From: Chara braunii
Lineage: Eukaryota; Streptophyta; Charophyceae; Charales; Characeae
NCBI GenBank assembly: GCA_003427395.1
Contig: BFEA01000436.1
Location: forward strand, 1,365,081 to 1,395,854
Reading direction: 5' to 3'
DNA length: 30,774 bases
Shown here piece after piece: positions 21,111-30,700 of the stretch. Made by a program: the position numbers and the translations under genes. The notes below the pieces were generated by a model. It was not told where the DNA came from. It was given only the letters and a program-made list of their open reading frames with translations, and searched no databases. Every line of letters starts with the position of its first letter. The stretch's first letter is position 1.

Positions 21111-22552
21111 TGCGCCCAGGAGCGTGCACGCGCGCGAATCCCGATGCCGATCGCACGCGCCCGAGCAATTTGTGTGGCCGTTTCTGTTTAGAGACAATAC
21201 AGAGTTAATAGAATCGGATATAAAATTCGACATTAGATTCATTAGAATAGGATTAAATTCCACGTTATGGTGGGTTAGGGCAATTTCATGACTTTTCGGT
21301 TTTTTGCAACTAGGGACTTGGATGGGCTGAAGACAGGCGTCTTGACTGTGGGAGGTTCATGGTTGAGCATGGGACTGGCCAGGAGTGCCTCTCCCAGCCC
21401 GTTTTTGGCTACGGCATTCATGTGAGGGACGCCAGGCACATTTACCGGTTTTATAATGCGAAGAAAGCCACCTTGTCTAAAAGGGGGGGGGGGGGAAGCG
21501 TTTCAGATTGGTTTCTGCATAACATTTTGATTTTTACAGATTTTTTCAACAACGTTTTTTTCTTTTTTTTTTCAATGCCCGAGACCCCGGCCATGACCGG
21601 AGGTCATGGTCACAACAGCAGTGATCACTTGTGGGGATTCGTAGCTGGTAGTTGCCTGTCTATCTTCTCTTTTTTCTTTTTCTGAATTACTTGGTGCCAG
21701 CCACCTAGAGATAGAGCACTGGATCCCCAGATAGGCATTGAGCAGAGTCTGCTGATGTTCGTAGTGGGGGGGGACCACCACCTGAGGGGAGGCACAGGGA
21801 TTGGTCCTGTTGGCATGGTCCCTGATGCCACCGGCTGTCCCCTGTCCGATATTGCCCATTTGCAGGTCGGGTGCAGCAGCTGCAGCTCTTGCATGTTCTC
21901 TCGTGAACACTTGTGAACACGGTTGTTCACTTGAGCACGGTTGTCCCTGCTATTACAAAAAGTAGTAGGTAAGGTAGAGTAACTTGAAATCGAGACAAGA
22001 ATCTAGCTTAGTATAATAAAAAAAGAAGTGAGGTATTTAGAAATGAAAAGTGATGGGCCTTTTCGCTAAGATCAAGTGTAGTATCTGTTCTGATCCGTGG
22101 TCCATCGGACCATACGATATTATAATAATAATAATAAAAAATAAAAAATAAAAAAAAGTGATGGGACAGGTTTGGGAAAGAATCAAGGAACTCAGCCCAT
22201 CACTCAGCACTACTCAGCAATAGGGCGATGACCAACTCAGCACCACTCAGCAACATGGCGAAGGAGGGATAATTGGTAGATAGAACCTACGGAAAAGCAT
22301 ATATTGGGTTACTTAAGCCCACAGTTTTACCACTCGAAGAGTTTTAGAGTTTAGAGTTGGTCGCCATCCAATGTGAGCATCTGACGGCTTGCAGAAAAGC
22401 AAGATCAGGATAGCCATCTTCTGCACCTCTCCTTGAACGAGTCCAGATTCAGGCATGAAACCCAATCTTCTTTGCCAGTGGGACATCGCCCCCGGCCTCA
22501 CTGCAATAATAGGCTCAAACGAAACAAGTAAAAAATCGACTTTCATTTTATT
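21111..22552. other. Intergenic DNA, no gene recognised
   Basis: Holds a G run at 21484-21495, T runs, a short + frame (21359-21685) and - frames (21930-21572) with no recognised domain, an ATA/A-rich stretch at 22121-22156, and a small direct duplication of ACTCAGCACYACTCAGCAA (about 22201 and 22233). Confidence 0.45.
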
Positions 22553-23564
22553 GGGGTAACTAGGGCGCAGTCACGAAAGCAGTTTGTAAATGCATTTGGA
22601 ACTGCCTGTTGCAGTCCAGTACCATCCCAAGTTTCAACTGCAGTCGGAACACTTCACAGCATAAAAGTCGCAATGCCCAGTTTGCAACTGCAGTCCAGTC
22701 CGCCATGTGGCCTCCTCTTTTTTTTTCTTTTTTTTTTTTCGGCCGTGGCCGAGGCATCGCGCCCGTCGCCGAGCCACGCGACGAGATGCTCTCTTTTTTT
22801 TTTTTTTTTTTTTNTTTTTTTTTTTTACCTCAGATGTGGCCGAGGCATGGAGGCCGTGGCCAGCCACGCGACGGAGCCTAGATTTATAGGAACCGAAAAA
22901 AAAAAAAAAAGCGGTGGCCTTGCTCCACTATTCTTGACATGCACAACGGACAGAAATCAAGGGCGCTGTATCTTTCCATGTTCTACAGGAAGATTCTCTC
23001 TCGTTTTGCACATTTCGAGAGTAGTGGAGCCGTTCAAAACGAGAGTGAATCTTCCGCTACAACGAGGCCCCAAGGATGACACGCATAGGTCGAGAAATCT
23101 GAGAAAGAAAAAAAAAGAAAAAAAAAAAAAGAAAAGAAACGGGGTTTTTGTCAGCACGTGTCTCCCCTAGGGCCTCTGCGTTTTTGGCCCCTGTATTCCC
23201 GTTGCACAGAAGACAAAAATCATGGAGCTGTATCTTTCCATGTTCTGGGGAAGATTCACTCTCGTTTTGCACATTTGGAGATCAGTCTTAGAAACCGAGA
23301 GTGAATCTTTGGGTCGAGCATGGAAAGATACAGGGCCACTATCTTTTTTTTTTTTTTCCTTCTTGTTTCTTCTTTTCTTTTCCGGAAAACGGCCTGGCCC
23401 TCCGACGTGGATGACTGGACTGCAGTTACAAACTCTGCCCCTGCGACAGCCACGCGACGGCGGAGTTTGGACTGCAGGTGTAAACTTGAGAGTGGACTGG
23501 ACTCCAAAACGGCAGTTTGAAATGTATTTTCAAACTGTAACCCTGACAGCGCCCTAGTTTTCTC
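22553..23564. mobile_element. Non-autonomous TIR element 2
   Basis: The left end is GGGGTAACTAGGGCGCAGTC and the right end, reverse-complemented, is GAGAAAACTAGGGCGCTGTC. These are the right and left ends of the 13633-15286 element, so the two copies lie in opposite orientation. The interior repeats the same modules: TGCAGTCC motifs, GCCGAGGCAT next to T runs, and several ATCTTTCCATG fold-backs (22972, 23231, 23318). One undetermined base (N) lies in a T run at 22814. No coding content. Confidence 0.7.
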
Positions 23565-23591
23565 TTGTTCTTTTTTAAACAAAAAAAAGAA

Positions 23592-24043
23592 GGGAAAATT
23601 TTCGAAATGCCCCTGAAGTTTGCATTTATTTGCATCTTGCCCCTCCAATGGCCAACCTACCCTGATTTGCCCCTCTGACACCTCTGACAACTATTCAAGT
23701 TTCCAAAAGAACCCTGGCGTCGTTTGGGCCTGAAATATGTTCAATATGCCCCTATCGGTACTGGTGCCAAATTTCCAGTATGCCCCCACTGGAAAGCCGT
23801 TGTGTCCGGCACAAGAATTTTCAAGATATTCAAGATACCCCTGCCGGTACTGTGCATCTGAAAACCATGACTGCGCCCTAGTTTTCCCAAAAAACAAAAC
23901 ACAGCGTGAACACGACGATGCCACAGGTACTGATGCCTAATGACACACTCAGGAACTTTCCTTGCTACTTCAAGCCAACTCCTGCCATCTCTAATGGTAT
24001 GTTCTCGGCTGTACATTACCCTCCTAGCTCCACAGCTTTCTCA

Positions 24044-24111
<68 letters not shown>

Positions 24112-24452
24112 GGGGTGCAGGGTTGGGGAGCCCCAGGCGGGCGGAGTGCAGACAGACACATAACACAGACTGAGTGGAGTGGAGTGCTGTTTTTGGTAAA
24201 GCAAGGAGTTTTAATTGGAATTCTTAGGGCCTCCCCGCTGGAGGGCATCCCAGGAAGATGCATCCATGGCAAAAGGGCAATTCGAACAGCCACCACAGGA
24301 AATGGGACCCGCATTCCGAAAAGTTGCACCCCTCACTGACGGGGGCCTGCATGGAAGTTCAGAGGCCCCAGGGGCAAATCAGGGTAAGTTGGCCGTTGGA
24401 GGGGTAAAATGCAAATAAACGCAAACTTCAGGGGCATTTCGAAACATTTCCC
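23592..24452. mobile_element. Mutator-like non-autonomous element, 861 bp
   Basis: The terminal inverted repeats are about 83 bp and roughly 92% identical, starting GGGAAAATTTTCGAAATGCC on the left and GGGAAATGTTTCGAAATGCC in the reverse complement of the right. The flanks carry a 9-bp direct duplication, AAAAAAGAA (23583-23591 and 24453-24461). Long TIRs with a 9-bp duplication are the Mutator-like pattern; A-rich flanks weaken the duplication evidence. The interior has a CA/GA microsatellite and an end of the CTAGGGCGCAGTCA family near 23870-23890. No transposase. Confidence 0.75.
24044..24108. repeat. (CA)n(GA)n microsatellite
   Basis: CA tract followed directly by a GA tract, inside the Mutator-like element. 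Confidence 0.95.
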
Positions 24453-24462
24453 AAAAAAGAAA

Positions 24463-25397
24463 GCCTTGTTGCAAGCCCACTATCCCGGCAGTGGTGAGAC
24501 CGTGAGAGAACTTCCAGGATTGAGGGCTTGGCTGTGAGGCTGCTCCATCTATTGGTGGGGAGTGACACCTGCTGCTGGAAATCAGGTCCAGCCTCCCTTA
24601 AAGTCGATGCGTGTGTGTGAATACCATGTTATTAGTTCCCGTCTGTTCCCAGGGGAACAGACTGCGGCAGCCTTTGTCTGTCTGGTTTGAAGCTCTCCTC
24701 TTTCCCACAGGGCTGCAGGTATTACCCTTGCTATAGTAGAGCTCCTCTTCCTTCCTGGAGGTCAGTGGTTCTTGACCACCTCCTTTTCCAAGTATCCCTG
24801 ATATTAACCCCCTCCACCTGTCCAGAATCCAGGACTGTGCAGCCCCTCCCTTTCATTGAGACTGCTCCCGGTATCCAGGGATGCCAATACCATTTATTAA
24901 CTTCCCTCAGCTTCTGGGGTGGCTATGGCCATCGCTGTCTGCTCTGAGGCCCCCATCCTTCCCATGACCCTCCTTGTCGGTGAAGTCCCTCCCTTCCTGG
25001 CCCCGCCATTTCGCAGGAGTTTCCAGATCAACGGTCTATCCTTCCCTGTTTACACCCATTCCCACTCCCTCAGTCTTTCCCGATCCAGGTATGTGCAGTC
25101 CTTCCCTTTGATTGTGAGAGAGCTTGCACCCAAATTGAATACGCATCCTTAGCAGGGTTCAACATCACAGGTAGCACCAGCATCCTTAGCAGGGTTCAAC
25201 ATCACAGGTAGCACCAGCCATAGCTGACATCATGGTCCTTTCAAGGAGCCGATCAGGGTATAAAGAGACTCTAAGGATTACGACTGTTTCAGAGGGTCAA
25301 GAAGTCCTTTTCCCACCCCCACCTCCATTTCGCCGGCGAACTCTGCCCCCTACCCTGTCCTCAACTGGTGTCGAGGTTTCTTGGGAAAAGTCATAAA
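24463..25397. other. Intergenic DNA with small duplications
   Basis: Contains a perfect palindrome GTCTGTTCCCAGGGGAACAG (AC) at 24641-24662. A degenerate repeat of TGTGCAG(C/T)CC(C/T)TCCCTTT lies near 24836 and 25091. There is also an exact 37-bp tandem duplication (25143-25179 and 25180-25216). No gene recognised; the C/T-rich open frame at 24687-24947 lacks any motif. Confidence 0.5.
25143..25216. repeat. Exact 37-bp tandem duplication
   Basis: Two identical head-to-tail copies, each starting GCATCCTTAGCAGGGTTCAA. Confidence 0.95.
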
Positions 25398-25610
25398 ACC
25401 TTTGTATCCATTTCCCCCCAAACGGGGAAAAAGTGCCACAGGTCAAAAATCACTTTTGGTGTCATTTTTGCACCGTAGATGGGCCGGTAACGGCCGCTGC
25501 GTAAAAATGGCGGGAAAGTGTTTTGCAGGGTGCAAAAATGATGCCGAAAGTGATTTTTTTGGGGCCTGCGACAACTTTTTCCCCGTTTGGGGGGAAATGA
25601 ATACAAAGGT
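25398..25610. mobile_element. Fold-back MITE, 213 bp
   Basis: The ends ACCTTTGTAT and ATACAAAGGT are inverted repeats. Pairing continues inward over about 75 bp per arm (TTCCCCCCAAACGGGGAAAA with TTTTCCCCGTTTGGGGGGAA; CATTTTTGCACC with GGTGCAAAAATG). No coding content and no clear target duplication. Confidence 0.8.
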
Positions 25611-25620
25611 CTCGTGGCCG

Positions 25621-25719
25621 GGGGCAAGGTCCCACTTGCACGGATTAAGAGATTCCCGCCGTTGATCTTTGCCATCTACGGTCAATATCGGTTTATTCGT
25701 GTAAGTGGGACCTAGCCCC
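25621..25719. mobile_element. Tiny TIR element, 99 bp
   Basis: The left end GGGGCAAGGTCCCACTTGCA and the right end, reverse-complemented (GGGGCTAGGTCCCACTTACA), pair with two mismatches. The TIR core GGTCCCAC resembles that of the PIF-like elements at 14.5 and 16-17.4 kb. No clear target duplication. Confidence 0.65.
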
Positions 25720-25739
25720 GGGAGGTCTTACTACTTTTG

Positions 25740-27339
25740 CCCACAGTTCTTCTCTCTTTTCACTGTGTGATCTGCCGCTGGCCCTCGGTGCTGTAGGCTG
25801 TAGCCGTTCCAAAGATGGCGATTTCCCCGGTATGTTGTGTTCAAAGCTTGCATCCGAACTCGTTGCCTTTGCCTGTAGTTTTCCTCAGGCCTGCCCTCGA
25901 TTCACGAGTCCCGCCCCTGTCGATGCCTGTTCCCTGCCCCTCATAACTCTTTTCTGTGAGCCCCTTCTTTCCATGGGGTTCTCGTGCTTCGGTTTTCCAA
26001 ATACGATTGTTTGTTATCGTTTCATCCTTGTCCATGTTCAAGTTCCCTCCATGCATCCATCATTCCCCTCTGTGTCCGAGTTTCCCCCATTCGGTCGGAT
26101 GTTCCCCTCCTATTGCCACCCCAGTCTCGTTAATCAGTAAAGGTGTCTGTAGTGTGTTCTTCCTTCTTCTTCTGTTGACGTAACTGCTCACTACAATGTG
26201 GGGGCTGGGCCTGTGTTTCTCGATCGTCCTCTGTGGCGTCGCCTTATCTCGTTCCGTTAGCAGAGTCATTGTGGGCTTTTCGTGACCACCCTGCGTGGGA
26301 GGGGGAGAGATTAGGGAGGGATGAGCCGAGGAGGGGGGGAGGGGGGGGTGTTAGCAGAATTGGGGACAGAGAAGTGGGATACTTTGCTTGTTCTTTCTTT
26401 AGCAGAATTGAAGGCCAGGGTGTTGTAGAGCATAGTAAATGAGAAAGCATAATAACAGGCATAGGCTGAAGAAGAAGAAGAAGAAGAAGAAGAAGAAGAA
26501 GAAGAAGAAAGGGAAAGAAAAGATGATGAGAAACCGAGGCAAGGTAGCTGTAACATCCCGAACACGACTTTACTCAAGAAAAAGAATGAAGCTCCAAAAA
26601 GTACGGGCAAAAACCAGAGTGACACTTGCGATAGAAGTCTAGTCCTAGGAATTATCAATTTATTATCGTCACCAGCAGATAACCGAAAGTCGACGAGTCA
26701 CTGGTTGAAGTCCTATCGTTTCGCCCAGACTCTCCAAAGGCAGACTACTACAGAAATAACAAGCTCGAGGTCCGTCATCGCCCGCAGTACAGAAGATGCC
26801 AGAGAACTTTGTTGAAGAAAGAACACTGCCACAGTTCGAGGCCAAAACGTGTAACCGGTATTCGGGGCCAATACAGGGTATCGCCGTAATTTGACACTAT
26901 TATTCCCTAAGCGGAAAGAGCTGGGTTCGATACCTCAAAAAAAAAACAGTACTGATGTCCATGCGGAACCGTAGTCATCGTTGGTATGTACGAAAAGCAA
27001 GGAACACAGATCGGACAGCTTCTTCCCCAGCTTCTTCCCAAGAATCGGCATATTCAAATAGAGTTGGCTATGGACGTCAATCAGACACTATCTACAGCTT
27101 TTTCCACGTTATCGAGGAACCTAAAATTCGTTTCTATATTGTTTTATGTAAATTACACTAGAGGCTTCATGAGCCGAGCAAGGACTCGAGGCATCCCAAC
27201 GTCACATCGAAGGATCCGTTCGTTGAACCTGGGCCTACTATTACCATGCAATTCGTTGTCACTTGCGCTGCCCAATGTGTCTATTCGTGTCTGCCTCTCT
27301 ATCCCGTGTGTTGTGCATCTGCGTGTGTATCTTGCTACC

Positions 27340-27341
<2 letters not shown>
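25740..27341. other. Intergenic DNA, no gene recognised
   Basis: C/T-rich from 25850 to 26200, G-rich at 26295-26350, with a GAA tract at 26467-26510. GGTTCGATACC followed by an A run (26925-26946) resembles a tRNA B box with a tail, but no A box was found. Open frames here show no recognisable domain. Confidence 0.45.
26467..26510. repeat. (GAA)n microsatellite
   Basis: About 14 GAA units in a purine-rich stretch. It yields poly-Lys and poly-Ser frames on the two strands that are not genes. Confidence 0.95.
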
Positions 27342-27425
<84 letters not shown>

Positions 27426-27430
27426 TGTGT
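27342..27430. repeat. (GT)n microsatellite
   Basis: About 40 GT units, with a shorter GT tract at 27519-27544, in the 3' flank of gene B. Confidence 0.95.
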
Positions 27431-27709
27431 GATCTTATTCGCGGTACGCAATTCCACAAAAAAAGCAAAGACAGTGCCAGACTTTCGTCGCGCTTTCACC
27501 GACTCATCAGGAGAGAGGTATGTGTGTGTGTGTGCGTGTGTTTGTATGTGCCTGTGTGTGTTTTAGTAAATGCGCTACTGCTGTTACCCTCTCTGGGGTT
27601 CCTCTGCTTCGTATGGACTGTCATCAAGCTCATCAAAAATTGTTTATAACTTGTATCACTACATAAATAGTCTATGTACACAAAACTTTAAGGTAAACTG
27701 AAAAGCTAT

Positions 27710-30700
27710 TTACTGGAAGGCTCCCTCGGTCTTTACGAGGATGCAGGCCCTGGGGTTGCTGTGACCGTTGTTGAAGTTGCCCCCGTCCTCGTACTGTGCC
27801 GCGCTGATCTGGACCTTGATGCACGCGTTCAGGAAGTCGCCCGGATTGCCCACGTTGAACTCGCGAGAGGCGACGTGCCTGCCGTTGCCGTACAGCCGAT
27901 GATGGCACGCTTCTTTGTCCCAGCTCCCGCCCTTGAGCAGCTCGCAGTGGGCCGAGTTCACAGTCTGCACTGGCCGGGTGTCGTACCTGCACACAACGTT
28001 TTTGGTCATTTGTCGTTGTCAGTTGAACAGTCAGAAGCAGAGCGATTCCGATTGGCCTCGGATCCGAATCAGAAGAATTAGGGCACAGTTACGCAAACGG
28101 TTTCAAAATACATTTTAGGCATCGCTAAAACACACCACACCCCCACCGGATCCTGAAGCTAGCTTGTATACATTCAGCATTCTCAGCGGCATGCCGGGAA
28201 TGCATTTTGAAACTCAAACCGTGACTGCGCACTAGTTTTACCTTTCTTTCCCCCCTTAAAATTACCGTAAATCGAAAGAATCAACTACACTCGTATCGCT
28301 CACCATAACCAAGCGAAGCATCCGCTGGGTCGATGGGACTCGATCCCTGAACCCACGACGAACTAACCGCAGCATAGCGATTCCCATTGACAAGATCCGA
28401 ATCAAGAAGCAACCACACATTAACATGCACCAAAACACAGTCCGTCCCCAACACAACGCACCCTCATCATGACCGCGGAAAAGACAGCGAGTAAACGTTC
28501 TTAATCAGGGTGCGTTATGCTCGGGGAAACACGGTAATTTCGTATTTTGTAATTTTTTGTTTTTTTAAGAAAAAGGCGACGGTCTCGCGATACCAACAGC
28601 CTTCCTTCAGGACATCCGTTAAAATTGGAACGATACAGAGAACATTAGCATGCCCCGCCTGCGTAAGGATGACACGGATAATTCGAGAATCGGTCCAAAA
28701 ACCCAAAATAAATAAATAAAAGATACCATCAGTGTTACTCGCCATTTGGATTCAAAGTTCAGTCTACATTTCAAGTGTTCATGGCTGTACGCATTTAGTT
28801 AGGCTCATGGGTGGTAATTATTTCTGCTGACAAGGGAAGGGATTCAATCCAAACATCAACCTGCTGAAGATAAAAAAAAGAAAAAGAAGAGTGCAATGGT
28901 GCGCATCTGGTGGGTCGGGGCTCGAAAACGCTGCTGAGGCGCATTATTTTCATCAGAGAACGAATCAATCACTCACTCGCGCACTCAATCAATCAATCAA
29001 GCAAGCAAGCAAGCAATCACTGCTGTATCCGAAGTGAAAGTTTCACCAGATACGACTATAATGATCGGGCGTTCGTTCGACTCGGTTGAAAAGGGTAGCA
29101 CTTTCGTAAATGTGTCTGACTGCAATTACGTCCAAGCCCAAATGCATCTGACCGCAATCACATCCAGGGCTACTCCAGAAAGTCCAAGCCCAAATGTTTG
29201 ATTATGCTCAGTGTGATTACGCTGTTACAGACAATTTGTGCCCTCGGGTCTGGAGCTTCATTCGCCTTCAACGAACACCGCGGCCTTCGGTAATGAAGAA
29301 AGAGAGCAGACCCTGTGCTCAAATCTGCGGTGCTCGTTGAAGTCGAGAAAGAAATTAGAATATGCAGGACAGATTAATCTGACCACGATTTCAAAACTAC
29401 CACGGATGAATCCGACGACAATTTGAAAACCATCAGGGATGAATCTGAACACAAATTACAGGACTGCAATCGGGACCAGCCTCGAGACAGTGGGCTCGGC
29501 GACGACAAGGAGGATGGAGATGGTACTGATTTGGCCTCCGTAACCATCGTTCTCGTTTTCGCTGTGCATCCAATGCTAATAGAGAAGAAAGAAAGAAAGA
29601 GAAGGGTTAATTGCAAAAAAGATTGCTTTCTCCAGGTTTCTTTGCAAAAAATAGAGTTTTCGTTGCAGCGATACCGGGTTCCCATAGTTTGCCAGCAAAA
29701 GTGAAACACAGCGTTTTGCCAAGTTTCACAGCAAATGACCCCCAGGACTCTGGCCTCGGGTACTCAGGGACTCAGCGTTCTGGCCTCAGGTACTCAGGGA
29801 CTCAGGGATGCATCATTTTGTTTTTCCAACGTTTTTTTCAATTGTTTTTTTTCCCCACGGGCGTGGCCGAGGCATCTCGTCCATGGGCACGCACGAGTTA
29901 AAAAAAAAAAAAGCTTCTCGATGCTGAGTACCTGAGGCCAGAAGGCTGAGTCCCTGAGGCCAGAAGCCTTGGGGTCCTTCGCTGTGAAACTTGGCAAAAC
30001 GCAGGATTTTTTTTTTTTGCTGGCAAACTATGGGAACCCGGTAACGCTGCAACGAAATCTCTATTTTTGTAAAGGCAACTTCGAACGGACAATTTTTTTG
30101 CTGCCAAGCCTCGAGAAAGCAATATTTTTGCAATTAACCCAAGCAAGAGAGAAAGGAACGAAACGACAGGAGGAAACGAACCGCCCAAAGCATGGAAACG
30201 CAAAAAAAAAATAGAGACGAAGGAAAGAAACAGCGCGAAAAGAAGCAATGAAAAGGAGAGTACGACGGAAAAGGAAAGGTAACGTAACTTAATAAACATA
30301 CAAAAAAAGAAGGCAAAAAAACAACTTTCAAACTTCTCTTAGTCTCCTGGATGTACATAAGCGCAATCACGTCGATAGCGACATGGAAACGTCACCCAGT
30401 GTGCGCACGCATTTAGTGGAGTAGGGGACAGAGAAACTGACTCACCCATCCCGGTGCAGAATGTGACCGCACTGAACGTATATATTGTTGTCGCCCTTGC
30501 GAATGAGCTTGACGGTCGGGACATCTTTCTCGTGACCATAGAAGTAGAAATCGCAGTCCTTCAGCGGACTCCCGCAGGATCCTGCGCAACTGCTGCCATT
30601 GCAAGCAGGCGGAGTNGGAGGCGATGGCGGTGATGGCGGTTTGCAGTCGTCCCCGTTACAAGGAGGCGGCGATGGCGGTTCGCAGTCGCTACCATTGCAA

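Larger units (their letters stand above)
27987..30445 (-). other. Intron of gene B
   Basis: 2459-nt GT-AG intron, twice the length of gene A's. The extra length is largely accounted for by a 162-bp MITE, a U6 retropseudogene and a 537-bp palindromic element. The rest holds a small inverted repeat (AACGCACCCT near 28457 and AGGGTGCGTT near 28507), an AATC/AAGC repeat at 28987-29016 and two TCTGACYGCAAT motifs (29106-29161). Confidence 0.8.

Noticed and set aside
21572-21930. Overlapping - strand frames of about 100 codons
   Set aside because: No motif, no start context and multiple competing frames. They may be element debris but cannot be supported as a gene.
26925-26946. Possible SINE or tRNA fragment (GGTTCGATACC plus A run)
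   Set aside because: The B-box match is good, but no A box, cloverleaf or flanking duplication was found.
28318-28375. Possible tRNA-like B box on the - strand (GATCGAGTC)
   Set aside because: No matching A box and no foldable acceptor stem; it is probably chance.
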